This document shows, piece by piece, positions 8,643 to 18,867 of a stretch of DNA of 35,708 bases. The translations under genes were made by a program, and so were the position numbers. The notes under the pieces are model-generated. The model searched no databases and was not told the DNA's origin. It saw nothing but the letters and a program-made list of their open reading frames with translations. This DNA is from UBA5070 sp035913415 (lineage in GTDB: Bacteria; Fibrobacterota; Fibrobacteria; UBA5070), in the NCBI GenBank assembly GCA_035913415.1, contig JAMIIV010000003.1, positions 1-35,708 of the forward strand, given 5' to 3'. The first letter of the stretch is position 1; every line of letters starts with the position of its first letter.

Positions 8643-9410
8643 TTACTTCTTGCCCTTCTTGCCCTTGCCGGAAGCCTTGGCCACCGGGGCCGGGGCGTTC
8701 TTGTTGGGGTTGTAGAAGTATTCAGGCCGGTTCTTTTCGGGGTCGCAGCCGGCGGGACCGTACTTCTTGAGGAAGCCGGGAACACCGCCTCCGTAGGTGC
8801 GGAATTCTGGCTTGACGCGGTAGAAGTCGAAGGGGATCTGGGCGACCTTCGACTTCTTCTGGGTCAGGATGTTGCGGGTGGTGTCGGCCAGCCAGGTACG
8901 GGTGTTGGATTCGGCCAGACCGGCGAGGTTGGACGACGTGATGGCCTGGGGCACGATGGGCGCCGCGGAAAGGGAGCCGTCGTTGAGCAGTCCCCAGTAG
9001 AGGGGGTCGGGAGTGACGTCGAAGACCTTGCGGGCGATGCCGTTGACGGAGGTGGACTCGGCGGCCAGGACACGCGACTTGGTGCCGGCCAGGATTCCAC
9101 CTTCGCGGCTGGCCATGGAACCCGCGGCGGGATTGGCCACGATGGTGCTGAACACGGACGCGTTGTAGGCGTTGATGTAGAAGGCGATGCGCTCGGCCTT
9201 GGGCGCGGACTTCACGGTGTTGGAATCCAGGGCGGCCAGGGTGGCCAGGTACCCATCCAATTTGGCCTTTTCGGCGAGCACACCAGCGTAGTCGACGCGA
9301 TCCCCCTTGACGTGGGCGGTCAGGATCTCGTTCCAAGGGGCGTGAAGGTCGTCGAGGCCGGCGAGGGCGAACGGGGCCAGGGCGAGAACGGCGGCGAGAA
9401 TCTTCTTCAT
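8643..9410 (-). CDS. DUF547 family exported protein
   Basis: DUF547 proteins are of unknown function, often secreted or lipoprotein-like. This 255-aa product has a signal peptide (MKKILAAVLALAPFALAG). Family landmarks follow in order: HAPWNEILTAHVKGDRVDYAG, IAFYINAYNASVFSTI (the hallmark YINAYNA) and the C-terminal GGVPGFLKKYGPAGCDP. One Cys, near the C-terminus, is noticeable in the mature part. The last 15 residues are a Lys/Gly-rich basic tail (SGKGKKGKK), which could bind polyanions or be disordered. The ATG is preceded by AAGGAAG. It follows rarA by 123 nt and may have its own promoter. Confidence 0.85.
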   Translation of the reverse strand: MKKILAAVLALAPFALAGLDDLHAPWNEILTAHVKGDRVDYAGVLAEKAKLDGYLATLAALDSNTVKSAPKAERIAFYINAYNASVFSTIVANPAAGSMASREGGILAGTKSRVLAAESTSVNGIARKVFDVTPDPLYWGLLNDGSLSAAPIVPQAITSSNLAGLAESNTRTWLADTTRNILTQKKSKVAQIPFDFYRVKPEFRTYGGGVPGFLKKYGPAGCDPEKNRPEYFYNPNKNAPAPVAKASGKGKKGKK

Positions 9411-9533
9411 GGTGTTGGGACTTCCTTCTCGAACGATGGAGCGATGGCGGAGCGTCGAAAACGTAAGGCCGGAGGCCGGATTTGGCAGGCCGTTCGGGCC
9501 AGCATCCCCAACGAATGCGGGAACCCTCCGCCT

Positions 9534-10895
9534 TCACCCTCCGGGAGTGGACCGTTCGCGGCGCGCCTCGAACCACTCCAGCCGCTTGGCCAGCTCGCGC
9601 TCGAAGCCGCGCCCGACCGGCGTCCAGAAGACCGAGCCCCGCAACGCATCCGGCAGGTGGTCCTGACCCGAGTAGCCATCGGGGCTGTCGTGGTCGTAGC
9701 GATATCCGGCTCCGGTGCCCAGAGCCCGATCGAACCGGGTGACGGCGTTCTGGAACGCCGAGGGAACCGGCAATCGACCGTGTTGTTCAACCGCCTGGCA
9801 GGCCGCGGCCCAGGCGATCTCGAGGCTGTTGCTCTTGGGCGAGAGCGCCAGGTAGTTGGCCGCTTGGGCCAAGGCCAAGGCGCACTCGGGCATGCCGAGC
9901 ATCTCGACGGCGTCGCGCGCGGCCAGGGCCTGGACCAGCGCCTGGGGATCGGCCAACCCGACGTCTTCGGAGGCCATGCGCACCAGGCGGCGCGCGATGT
10001 AGACGGGATCTTCGCCGTCCTGGAGCATGCGGGCCAACCAGTAGAGCGCCGCCTGCGGATCGGACCCGCGGATGGACTTGTGCAAGGCCGAGATCTGCTG
10101 GTAGCGCCCGTCGCCGGTGCGGTCGTAACCGCGTGGACGGCTCCCCGCGGCGCGCGACACCGAGCTCGCCGCCAAGCCCTCCCCCGGAGCCAAGCTGGCC
10201 GCAGCCCACTCCAGCAGGTTCAGCGAAGCGCGCAGGTCGCCGTCGCACAGCCGGGCGACCTCGTCGAGGGCCTCGTCGCAGCCATCGGACAAATCCTGTC
10301 GCGACAGTCCGGATTCGGAGACCAGGGCCTCGCGCAGGATCCCCCGGACTTCGTCGCGTCCCGGTGGCTCCAGCCGGAAGGCCTGGCAGCGCGAAAGCAA
10401 GGCGGGATTGAGCGAATACGAGGGATTCTCGGTGGTGGCACCCAGCAGCACCACCTGGCCGCTTTCGACCGCCGGCAGCAGGGCGTCCTGCTGGGCCTTG
10501 TTCCAACGATGGATCTCGTCGACGAACAGGCGCGGCGCCGGGAGTCCGGCCCGACGCCTCTTGGAGGCCTCGTCCAGGAGGGCGCGCAATTCGGGCAATC
10601 CCGAAGATACGGCCGAGAGGGTGCGGAACGGCCGCGACGTGGACCGTTTGAGGATCCCCGCGATGGTGGTCTTGCCGCTGCCCGGAGGGCCCCACAGGAT
10701 GGCCGAACCGAGAGTATCGGATTCGACCGCCTTGCGCAGCGGGGCCCCTTCCCCGAACAGGTCTGGGGACCCGACCAGTCCGGCGAAGGCGCCGGGCCGC
10801 ATGCGCTCGGCCAACGGCGCGTCGGCGGAGGGCCGGGGCGCGTCGGATGGCCTGTCGCCGGATTCGAAGAGGTCGTCGCCGCCCACCTCCGGCAA
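9534..10895 (-). CDS. rarA: Replication-associated recombination protein RarA (MgsA)
   Basis: RarA is a clamp-loader-like AAA+ ATPase that acts at stalled replication forks. The product has 453 aa. LAERMRPGAFAGLVG is the family N-terminal motif, Walker A is GPPGSGKT (69-76), and Walker B is FVDEIHRWNKAQQDALLP, with sensor GATTENPSYSLNPALLSRC. The C-terminal tetramerisation region (DPQAALYWLARMLQDGEDP, then DVGLADP) is complete. Translation starts at TTG (10893-10895) behind GGGAGG at 5-nt spacing. No in-frame ATG precedes the conserved core. It is divergent from the membrane gene at 10964. Confidence 0.93.
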   Translation of the reverse strand: MPEVGGDDLFESGDRPSDAPRPSADAPLAERMRPGAFAGLVGSPDLFGEGAPLRKAVESDTLGSAILWGPPGSGKTTIAGILKRSTSRPFRTLSAVSSGLPELRALLDEASKRRRAGLPAPRLFVDEIHRWNKAQQDALLPAVESGQVVLLGATTENPSYSLNPALLSRCQAFRLEPPGRDEVRGILREALVSESGLSRQDLSDGCDEALDEVARLCDGDLRASLNLLEWAAASLAPGEGLAASSVSRAAGSRPRGYDRTGDGRYQQISALHKSIRGSDPQAALYWLARMLQDGEDPVYIARRLVRMASEDVGLADPQALVQALAARDAVEMLGMPECALALAQAANYLALSPKSNSLEIAWAAACQAVEQHGRLPVPSAFQNAVTRFDRALGTGAGYRYDHDSPDGYSGQDHLPDALRGSVFWTPVGRGFERELAKRLEWFEARRERSTPGG

Positions 10896-10963
10896 GGTAG
10901 CCTCCCGAGGGGAAGCCGCAGTGCTTGCCTCGTTCCGCGCACGGTTTTCGCATCTTGTGGAAC

Positions 10964-11563
10964 ATGATCGACGCCCATTGGGCCTCGAGTCTGGTGCACA
11001 CGGGATGGGGGGTTGCCCTCTACGCGGTGTTCCAGGCCTGGGGGGTCCTCTCCGAAACCACCGCTCCCGATGCCCCTTCCCGTCGTGCGGCGGGCATGAA
11101 TTCCTTCGTCCTGGGCCAGGCCGTGGCCATTGTCGGCGTGGTGGGAGTCGCCCTCTTGTGCGGGCGGGTCCTGTTCCAGACGTTGCAGACCTACGATATC
11201 CAGACCGTGTCCCTATGGGTGGCAGGCGCTCTCACGTTGGTCGAAGCCGTCTCGGCGTTCCTCGGGTTCCCTTTGGTCAACGAACGCGAACCCCTGACCC
11301 GCATCGACTTCACGGGTGGCCGCGACCTGGTCCTCCGGCATGCCTCGGCGCTTTTCCTGGGCCTTGCGGCCACCACCGCCTGGCTGGGACCCGCCACCTC
11401 CGCGACCGTCGCAGGGGGATGCGTTCTCGGTTGGGGCGCCACCCAGGCCTTGGCCGGACCGGCACGCCACACCCCCCTCCTGACCTGGAGCCGCCACCTG
11501 GCGTCCATCCTGGGATTGGGCATGGGCATCATGCTGGTGCGTGCGGCGCTGAAGTGGAGCTGA
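10964..11563 (+). CDS. Unrecognised integral membrane protein
   Basis: This 199-aa product starts at ATG 10964 (MIDAHWASSLVHTGWG); an upstream in-frame TTG at 10925 is less likely because it would overlap the rarA promoter region. I do not recognise a family. Hydrophobic stretches suggest about five or six membrane segments: near 8-28, 48-70, 85-105, 125-150 and 170-195. There are few conserved-looking charged residues beyond NEREPLTRIDFTGGRDLVLRHA in the central loop. It ends 168 nt before moxR on the same strand and could be the first gene of a longer transcript, but the gap argues for separate control. Confidence 0.7.
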   Translation: MIDAHWASSLVHTGWGVALYAVFQAWGVLSETTAPDAPSRRAAGMNSFVLGQAVAIVGVVGVALLCGRVLFQTLQTYDIQTVSLWVAGALTLVEAVSAFLGFPLVNEREPLTRIDFTGGRDLVLRHASALFLGLAATTAWLGPATSATVAGGCVLGWGATQALAGPARHTPLLTWSRHLASILGLGMGIMLVRAALKWS

Positions 11564-11623
11564 ACCCCTCGAGGGTGCTCGTGGGCTAGGTGGAGGCGGG
11601 GACCAAACCCGAACCCCCAACGA

Positions 11624-11664
11624 GAGCGCCCCCTTGCCGCGCGGACGCGCTCTGCAGATATTGT
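11624..11664 (+). promoter_or_regulatory. Possible promoter of the moxR/bat operon with overlapping inverted repeat
   Basis: TTGCCG (11634-11639) and TATTGT (11659-11664) form a weak sigma-70-like pair with a long 19-nt spacer. An inverted repeat, GAGCGC (11624-11629) with GCGCTC (11647-11652), surrounds the -35 box. The pair lies 67 nt before the moxR start. Motif matching is weak. Confidence 0.25.
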
Positions 11665-11731
11665 CTCCCGCCCTCTCGAGATCCCCCATTTCCGGAGCGC
11701 TCGCGCGACCTCCGGATCCGGAGAACCGCCC

Positions 11732-12720
<989 letters not shown>

Positions 12721-12724
<4 letters not shown>

Positions 12725-13629
12725 AACCCGATCCCGGTGCCGCGCGCCGCGCGGTGGCCCGGGTGCGCGGTCTGGAGTTCCGCGCCCGGGGTCGCATCCA
12801 GGACCTGCTCCACGGCGGGCATCTCTCGGCGTTTCGCGGCACCGGACTGCGATTCCGCGAGGTGCGCGCCTATTCGGAAGGCGACGACCCGCGCCACATC
12901 GACTGGAACGTCACGGCGCGCAGCCAATCGCCTTTTGTCAAGGTCTTCGAAGAGGAACGGGAACTCACCGTGGTGTTCCTCGTGGACGTCTCGGCCAGCC
13001 TGGATACCGGTATTTCCCTGATGACCGTACGCGAAGCGGCGGCGGAGTTCTGCGCCCAGATGGCCCTGGCGTGTTTCGGCACCCAGGAGCGGCTGGCCCT
13101 GATGCTCCACTCCGACCAACTGGAGCTCTGGCTTCCACCCGCCCGCGGTCCAGCGGCCCTGTCCCGCCTGCTTCGGGAAGTCGCGGTGCACCCGGTGGCC
13201 AGCCCGCGCACCAGCCTGGCCGCCGCCTTCGACGCCCTGTCCCGGAGGCTGCCGCGCCGCGCCGTGGTCGTGGTCGTGTCCGATTTCCGCGACGATCCCC
13301 GCCTCTACGGACCCGCGTTGCGCCGGCTGGGCGTGCGCCACGACGTGAACCTGGTCCGGGTGGACGCGGCCGGATTCCAGCCCCTGCCCCACCAAGGCCT
13401 GGTGGAATTCCTGGACCCCGAAACCGGCGCGAGCGTGCTACTGGACACATCCGACCGCACCACCAGGCAGGCCCTCGAAAAGGCCGAGAAGGCCCGCCTG
13501 GATGCCATTGCGGAATTCGCACGCAAGGCGCGCGCCGTGACCGCATCGCACGATTCCGGCAAGGATCCCATCACCTCGGTGCGCGCCTTGGTGCAGCGCC
13601 GCGCGATGGCGGGAGGAACACCCCGATGA
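12721..13629 (+). CDS. DUF58 domain protein of the Bat operon
   Basis: The 302-aa product starts at GTG 12721, overlapping the moxR stop (GTGA). The hallmark DUF58 segment FREVRAYSEGDDPRHIDWNV is at 45-64. A VWA-like domain follows with DVSAS at 89-93, a candidate MIDAS metal site. VVVVVSDFRDD supplies a later acidic residue. There is no membrane segment, so it is a cytosolic partner. DUF58 proteins always travel with MoxR and are thought to bridge it to the membrane VWA proteins. The open frame extends far upstream, but that stretch merely overlaps moxR in another frame. Confidence 0.92.
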
Positions 13630-14393
13630 TCCGCATCGCCTCCGATTCCGCCCGCCTGGGCGACACCCTTCGCCTGGTGTGGGAGCTTCCCGCCGGCGCC
13701 ACCGTCCTGGTCGGTCCGCGCCCCGACGACAGCCTCGCGCTGGCTGTCGACACCGCCCACCCGGGTCAGTGGCTGCTGCAGCCCCTGGCGGTGGGCCTGC
13801 GCGGCGGCGACTCCCTTCTCGCCCTGGGCCCGTCCGGAGACACGCTAACAGAAATTGTCCCGCCCTGGCGGGCGGTCCCCGTGCTCGGGGCCCAGGACAC
13901 GGCCATCGCCTCCCTTTTGCCACCTCGCGACCGGCCGGTGCCCTTCCCGCTCTTCGAGACCGGACTCGTCCTGGTCGCCTTGGGACTGGGTCTGCTGGGC
14001 ATCTGGCTCTGGAAGCGCCACCGCGACCGGAAGCCCCCTCCTCCCCCGCCCCCAGTCCCGACAATTTCCGTCCACGAGCGCGTGCTGGCCGCCCTGGCCG
14101 AACTCGAATCGGCCGCCCTGGCCGGGCAACCCCCGCGCGAAACGGCCTTCCGCGCCGGTATCCTGCTGCGCGAGCTGCACGGCGAGATCCTCGGGTGGCC
14201 CGAATCCGTCGACTCGACCTCGGCCGAATGGCGCGCGCGCCTGGAGACCGCCCTGCCCGGTGCCGGTGCGGCCTTGCGGGAATTCCTCGCGGAAGCCGAC
14301 CCCCTGCGCTACGCCGACGATCTCCGCGACGCGGCGGCGTTGCTGCGTCGCGCGCGCGACGTGGTTGCCGCCACGCCCATGAAGGGGGCGTGA
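13626..14393 (+). CDS. DUF4381-like single-pass membrane protein of the Bat operon
   Basis: The 255-aa product starts at ATG 13626, overlapping the previous stop by ATGA. Residues 1-110 resemble an extracytoplasmic beta domain: DTLRLVWELPAGATVLVG and GDTLTEIVPPWRAVPV, like the repeats at the start of BatD. One membrane helix follows (FETGLVLVALGLGLLGIWLW, about 118-137), then a basic stop-transfer run and a Pro-rich linker (seven prolines). A helical cytoplasmic domain has HERVLAALAELESAALAGQP and ends near MKGA. This layout and position match DUF4381 proteins, which lie between DUF58 and batA. No clear N-terminal signal sequence is visible, so how the first domain is exported is unclear. Confidence 0.75.
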   Translation: MIRIASDSARLGDTLRLVWELPAGATVLVGPRPDDSLALAVDTAHPGQWLLQPLAVGLRGGDSLLALGPSGDTLTEIVPPWRAVPVLGAQDTAIASLLPPRDRPVPFPLFETGLVLVALGLGLLGIWLWKRHRDRKPPPPPPPVPTISVHERVLAALAELESAALAGQPPRETAFRAGILLRELHGEILGWPESVDSTSAEWRARLETALPGAGAALREFLAEADPLRYADDLRDAAALLRRARDVVAATPMKGA

Positions 14394-14398
14394 GGGAC

Positions 14399-15385
14399 AT
14401 GGCGACCTGGTTGGTCCCCCAAGCCTTCTGGCTTCTGGCCCTTCTCCCCCTGCTGGCATGGGGCGCCCATCTCGCGTCCAAGCGGGTCCCACGGCTGTTG
14501 CTGCCCGGCCTGCCTTCGGGCTTCCAGCCCCCGCGCTCGCTGCGACGCATGCTATCGCCCCTTCCGATGACCCTCAAGATCGCCGCGGCGGGGTTGCTGG
14601 TCGTCGCCTTGGCCCGCCCCGTCGACCGCACCTCCTGGAACGAGGACGACATCCACGGCGTGGACATCGCGCTGGTGCTCGACGTCTCGACCTCCATGCA
14701 GATCGACGACATCGCTCCCTCGCGGGATGTCGCCTCGCGCGATCTCATCAAGCGCTTCGTCGCCGGCCGGTCGCATGATCGCATGGCCCTGGTCGCCTTC
14801 GCGGGTCGCCCCGTCACCCGGGCGCCCCTGACCACCGACCGCGACCTGCTGCGCACCCTGATCGACGAGACCACCAACGAGGGACTCGACGACGGCACCG
14901 CGATCGGCGACGCGCTCCTGATGGCGGGCAATCGGCTTCGAACCTCGCAAGCCAAGAGCCGCATCGTGGTTCTGCTGACCGACGGGGAGAACAACGCCGG
15001 AGCGATCGATCCCGTCTCGGCCGCCAAGGCCCTGGCCAGCCTGGGGGTGCGGATCCACACCATCGGTGTGGGGCGCGAGGGTCGGTTCCAGCAGACCTTC
15101 CGCATGCCCGACGGATCGAAGCAGACCGGCATCGTCGAATCGAGGATGGACGCCAAGAGCCTCGCGGAAGTGGCTCGGATCGGCAAGGGAAGGTTCTATC
15201 GCGCGCTGGAGCGGGACGCGCTGGAGCAGGCCTGGAAGGAGATCGACGGCATGGAGCGCACCCGCATCTCGTCGCGCACCTGGTGGGAAACCAAGGAGCG
15301 CTTCGCCCCTTGGGCGCTCTCCGCATTGGCTCTGCTGGGGCTCGCTCTGGTGCTGGAAGCCACCTGGTTGCGGAGGTCGCCCTAG
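14399..15385 (+). CDS. batA: BatA-type VWA membrane protein
   Basis: The 328-aa product starts at ATG 14399, 5 nt after the previous gene. It has an N-terminal membrane anchor (FWLLALLPLLAWGAHLA), a second hydrophobic helix at about 58-73, and a VWA domain. Its MIDAS motif DVSTS (95-99) is complete, with TDGENNAG carrying the later Asp. A last helix (WALSALALLGLALVLEATWL) closes the chain. BatA/BatB proteins present a metal-binding VWA face to the periplasm or membrane surface and associate with MoxR. Historically they were linked to aerotolerance in Bacteroides. It stops with TAG directly before batB. Confidence 0.92.
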   Translation: MATWLVPQAFWLLALLPLLAWGAHLASKRVPRLLLPGLPSGFQPPRSLRRMLSPLPMTLKIAAAGLLVVALARPVDRTSWNEDDIHGVDIALVLDVSTSMQIDDIAPSRDVASRDLIKRFVAGRSHDRMALVAFAGRPVTRAPLTTDRDLLRTLIDETTNEGLDDGTAIGDALLMAGNRLRTSQAKSRIVVLLTDGENNAGAIDPVSAAKALASLGVRIHTIGVGREGRFQQTFRMPDGSKQTGIVESRMDAKSLAEVARIGKGRFYRALERDALEQAWKEIDGMERTRISSRTWWETKERFAPWALSALALLGLALVLEATWLRRSP

Positions 15386-16393
15386 ATGGAACCCGTCACG
15401 TTCTCCCGTCCCGAGTTCCTGCCCTGGCTGTGGTCCCTCCCGGCCCTGGCACTGATGCTGGCGATCCTCCCTTGGCTTCGTGCGCGCCGCATGCGCCGCT
15501 GGATCTCGGCACCGCTGGCCCCCCGCGTGGTGGTCGGGCGCAGTCTTCCGCTGGAGATCGCCCGTATCGTGTTGGCCCTGGTGGCGGTCGCCGCCCTGAT
15601 CGTCGCGCTTGCCAGGCCCTGCTGGGGGGAACGGCTCGTTCCCGCTCCCGCCCGGGGGGCGGATGTCGTGCTGGTGCTGGACGCTTCGCTGTCCATGCGC
15701 GCGGCCGACGTGCCCCCCGACCGCCTCGAACTGGCCCGGCGCGACCTGCACCGGCTGGTCGACCGCATCGGCCCTTCGCGCCTGGCTTTGGTGGTCTTCG
15801 CCGGATCCGGCCTGCGGATGGTCCCGCTCACCACCGACCGTTCGGCGGTGGCCACCCTGCTGGAAGGCGCCTCTCCGGACGCGGTCCCGAAACCCGGCAC
15901 CGACATCGCCGCGGCCCTCCGGACAGCGGGACAGATATTGTCCGACAGCAGGGCGTCCCACCGCGCCGTCGTGGTGGTCACCGACGGCGGCGACCACCAC
16001 GGGGAAGCCGAGGAGGCCGCCGCGAAGCTGGGTGCCACCGGCGCCGAGCTCTGGGTGGTGGGAGTCGGCGACCTCGTCCCGGTGCCCATCCCGATTCCTG
16101 GGGGAGGCTACAAACAGGACCGCGAAGGTCGCACGGTGACCGTGGCCCTCGAGGAACAGCGACTGCAGGCCATCGCCTCGGCCGGATCCGGGACCTACCT
16201 GGCTCTCGATGCCACGTCGTGGGCCTTGGAACCCGTGGTGGCTTCGATCTCCCAGGCAGCCGGCCACGACGGTCCGGCCGGCACGCGTCGCGAGCCCATC
16301 GAACGATTCCCCTGGCTGGTGGGGCTGGCCTTGCTGGCACTGCTGGGGGAACTCCTTGTTCCCCATGGCACCCGACGGAGGATCCACGCATGA
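15386..16393 (+). CDS. batB: BatB-type VWA membrane protein
   Basis: The 335-aa product begins on the base after the batA stop. It shares the BatA plan: membrane helices at about 12-31 and 56-76, a VWA domain with MIDAS DASLS (99-103), VVVVTDGGDHHGEAEE, and a C-terminal helix (FPWLVGLALLALLGELLV). BatA and BatB are paralogues that probably form a heteromeric VWA pair. The segment VPVPIPIPGGGYKQDREG is the family-specific insert in the VWA domain. The stop overlaps the batC start (ATGA). Confidence 0.92.
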   Translation: MEPVTFSRPEFLPWLWSLPALALMLAILPWLRARRMRRWISAPLAPRVVVGRSLPLEIARIVLALVAVAALIVALARPCWGERLVPAPARGADVVLVLDASLSMRAADVPPDRLELARRDLHRLVDRIGPSRLALVVFAGSGLRMVPLTTDRSAVATLLEGASPDAVPKPGTDIAAALRTAGQILSDSRASHRAVVVVTDGGDHHGEAEEAAAKLGATGAELWVVGVGDLVPVPIPIPGGGYKQDREGRTVTVALEEQRLQAIASAGSGTYLALDATSWALEPVVASISQAAGHDGPAGTRREPIERFPWLVGLALLALLGELLVPHGTRRRIHA

Positions 16394-17067
16394 CCTTTCT
16401 GGCAGCGCTCCTGCTCCTTGTTTCCGCAGGAAGCGAGCGCGAGAACCGCCGTGGCATCGAGGCCTGGCGGCGCGGCGACACGACCGCGGCCATCCGTCAT
16501 TTCTCGACGGCCGCGCGAAGGGATTCGACCCAATCCGACTACGCGTTCAACGCCGGCACCCTGAAATCCCTGTCCGGCCAGGACGCGGAAGCCGATCTCT
16601 CGGCGGCCCTCGCTCGAGCCCGCAGCGACGAGGAAAAAGCTCGCGCCCTGTACAACCGCGGCACCGCCAGATTGTCCAAAGCGGCCTCGGCCCCGCCCGG
16701 CCAGGGTGATGTCGGAGGCGCCATCTCCGACCTGCGCCAGGCCGTCCGGATGCGTCCAGGATGGAACGAAGCGTCGCGCAACCTCGACCGCGCCCTTCGA
16801 CTTCGCCCCCCTCCGCAGCCCAAACAGGATCCCAAGCCCGACGACAAAAACGATCCCAAACCGGACCAGAAGAACAAGCCCAACGAGAACAAGCCCTCCC
16901 AGGGGGACAAGCCGCAAGACGCGCAACCGCCCCAACCCGATCCTTCCCCGGGGATGGATCCCCAGGACGCCCAGCGGCTGCTCGACGGCGCCGCCGCACG
17001 CGAAGCCCAGCAACAGCGCGAACAGCGCCGCAAACGCCCCGAGGACAACGATGGTCCGGATTGGTAG
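16390..17067 (+). CDS. batC: BatC-type TPR protein
   Basis: The 225-aa product overlaps batB by 4 nt. It has a short signal-like N-terminus (MTFLAALLLLVSAGS), then two to three tetratricopeptide repeats (residues about 17-135; GIEAWRRGDTTAAIRHFSTA, ARALYNRGTARLSKAA, AISDLRQAVRMRPGWNEA). A long Lys/Pro/Asp/Asn-rich linker (about 140-190) follows, and then a charged Gln/Arg tail. BatC usually scaffolds the complex. It probably acts in the periplasm. The linker is low-complexity and likely disordered. Its last 17 nt overlap batD. Confidence 0.87.
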   Translation: MTFLAALLLLVSAGSERENRRGIEAWRRGDTTAAIRHFSTAARRDSTQSDYAFNAGTLKSLSGQDAEADLSAALARARSDEEKARALYNRGTARLSKAASAPPGQGDVGGAISDLRQAVRMRPGWNEASRNLDRALRLRPPPQPKQDPKPDDKNDPKPDQKNKPNENKPSQGDKPQDAQPPQPDPSPGMDPQDAQRLLDGAAAREAQQQREQRRKRPEDNDGPDW

Positions 17068-18793
17068 TCTCCTGGTCCTTCTGGCCCTGTGCCCTCTGTG
17101 GGCGGCCAGCAAGCTCCTGTCGGTCGGCGCGGTGGTCACGCCCAATCCGGTCCCTGCGGGAGAGGTCTTCGAGGTCGTGGTCACGGCCGAAATCGAGGGC
17201 GACGCCTCCGATCTTCCCTGGCCCGAGATCCAACTCCCCGCGGGCCTGTCCGCGGGCGGGCGCAACCGCACCCAGCAATCTCGTTCGCAGGTAACGATCA
17301 TCAACGGGAGCTTCCAGAGCACGAGCACCACCGTGGTGCGCTTCCACCAAGCGGTGGGCACCTCCAAACCCGGCGTCTACACCGTCGGCCCGCTCACCTT
17401 CCAGGGACGGAATCTCGGGACGGGACAAATTTCGGTCACCGCTGCGGCGGGTGCGCCACCTCAGGGTCCCTCCGGCTCGAAGGAGGTCAGCGCCACCACG
17501 CTCGTGGCGCGACGGAAGGTCTGGGTGGGCCAGCAGGTGCCGTTCACCTGGCGACTCGAATCGAGCCTTCCCCTCCAGATCGCATCCTTCCCCGACATCC
17601 GTTCGGTCTTGGGCAAAGGCTTCTATTCCGTGATCCCGGATTCGCAGGGGCAGGCCCATGCGGTCCGAAGTGCCGACGGACGGCAAGTCGCGCGCCTGGA
17701 TTGGAAAGGCACCCTGTTTCCGCTCACGCCGGGGCGACAGACCCTCCCGGCCACCGAATTGAAGTGGAAGACTCTCGAAGGCGGAAGTGTCGATCCCTTC
17801 GAGGCCCTTGCACGCGGCGAAGACCCGTTCGAAGCCATGCGCCGGCAACCTCGCATCCGGGAAGGAATCACGCGCACCGAGGCGGTCGCGTTGCAGATCC
17901 TTCCGGTTCCCTCCGAAGGCAGGCCTCCCAGCTTCCAGGGGGGGGTCGGCCGGTTTCGGCTGGAAGCCGAACTGAAGGACACCTCCCTGCGCGCGGGAAA
18001 CAGCGCCACTCTGGTGCTACGACTGGGGGGGAACGGCCAACCACAGGCCAGCGGACTTCCGCAATGGCAACCTCCGCCCGGAATCGAGGCCTACCCGCCG
18101 CAGGACACCTGGAAATCCTCCTGGAAGGATGGCGAACTCCACACCACCCTGGAGCGACGCATCGTGCTTGTCCCTCGCCAAGAGGGGCGTTTCCCTCTCG
18201 ATTCGGTGCGCTTTTCGTGGTTCGACCCCTCCACCGAGCGCTTCCAGACCAGCGCCGTGCCTCTGCCGACCCTCTCCGCGAGCCCCGCCCCTGCGGGCAG
18301 CGCGGGCACCAGATCGCCGTCCGATTCGTTGCTCGGCTCCTCTTCGCGCCTCACCCCATCCGATCGAGCCTGGATCCTGTTCGGAAAGGCCTCGGCCTGG
18401 GCGTGGGGCTTGTTGCTGGGAGCCGGCCTCGGTTGGGGCGTTTTCCGTCTGGCCGCCTCGCGACTGTCGGTGCGGTCCCGCAAGCAGCGAACCTTGGGCA
18501 ACCTGCGGACGCGAATCCACCACCAACTGGCCCAAGCCTCTCCCGATGCGGGATCGCTCCGTCGGGACCTCGCTGCGGCCTTGGCGGTCGTCTACGGGGA
18601 CGAGGCCGCAGGCTGGACCGCACGCGAGGTCGAGGAGCGTTTGTGCTCGATTTGGAAACCCGAGCACGCCGAAGAATTCGCAGGGCTACTGAAGGATCTC
18701 GAAGCGTCCGCCTATGCGGGGTTGGTCCTGGAAAATGGAAAAGCCCGGACGGACCGGGCTTTGGAGGCGTTGGCGTCCGACCTGGGGCGTTGA
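17051..18793 (+). CDS. batD: BatD-type membrane protein
   Basis: The 580-aa product starts at ATG 17051, inside the end of batC. It has a signal peptide (MVRIGSLLVLLALCPLWAAS) followed by beta-rich extracytoplasmic domains: VVTPNPVPAGEVFEVVVTAE, VRFHQAVGTSKPGVYTVGPL and RRIVLVPRQEGRFPLDSVRF. A membrane helix at about 440-465 (AWGLLLGAGLGWGVFRLA) precedes a helical cytoplasmic tail (about 470-580). BatD proteins are the large membrane component of this locus. The open frame extends upstream through batC, but the signal peptide fixes the start. It is the last gene of the operon, ending 75 nt before the convergent DUF6588 gene. Confidence 0.9.
   Translation: MVRIGSLLVLLALCPLWAASKLLSVGAVVTPNPVPAGEVFEVVVTAEIEGDASDLPWPEIQLPAGLSAGGRNRTQQSRSQVTIINGSFQSTSTTVVRFHQAVGTSKPGVYTVGPLTFQGRNLGTGQISVTAAAGAPPQGPSGSKEVSATTLVARRKVWVGQQVPFTWRLESSLPLQIASFPDIRSVLGKGFYSVIPDSQGQAHAVRSADGRQVARLDWKGTLFPLTPGRQTLPATELKWKTLEGGSVDPFEALARGEDPFEAMRRQPRIREGITRTEAVALQILPVPSEGRPPSFQGGVGRFRLEAELKDTSLRAGNSATLVLRLGGNGQPQASGLPQWQPPPGIEAYPPQDTWKSSWKDGELHTTLERRIVLVPRQEGRFPLDSVRFSWFDPSTERFQTSAVPLPTLSASPAPAGSAGTRSPSDSLLGSSSRLTPSDRAWILFGKASAWAWGLLLGAGLGWGVFRLAASRLSVRSRKQRTLGNLRTRIHHQLAQASPDAGSLRRDLAAALAVVYGDEAAGWTAREVEERLCSIWKPEHAEEFAGLLKDLEASAYAGLVLENGKARTDRALEALASDLGR
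18740..18762 (+). terminator. Hairpin inside the 3' end of batD
   Basis: AAAGCCCGG (18740-18748) pairs with CCGGGCTTT (18754-18762) around a 5-nt loop, 9 bp perfect. It ends 31 nt before the batD stop and lacks a long T-run (TTTGG). It could aid transcript termination or stability, but its coding location makes this uncertain. Confidence 0.3.
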
Positions 18794-18827
18794 ACGCTTG
18801 TCGGCCCGACACCGCGTATCCAACCGT

Positions 18828-18855
18828 CGCTCCCTTCCAGGAAGGCCCGGGAGCG
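18828..18855. terminator. Hairpin between convergent batD and DUF6588 genes
   Basis: CGCTCCC (18828-18834) pairs with GGGAGCG (18849-18855). The interior TTCC-AG-GAAGG can form an alternative stem. It lies between two convergent genes, as expected for a shared terminator, but no T-tract follows on either strand. Confidence 0.4.
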
Positions 18856-18867
18856 GCGGGCGTTTGA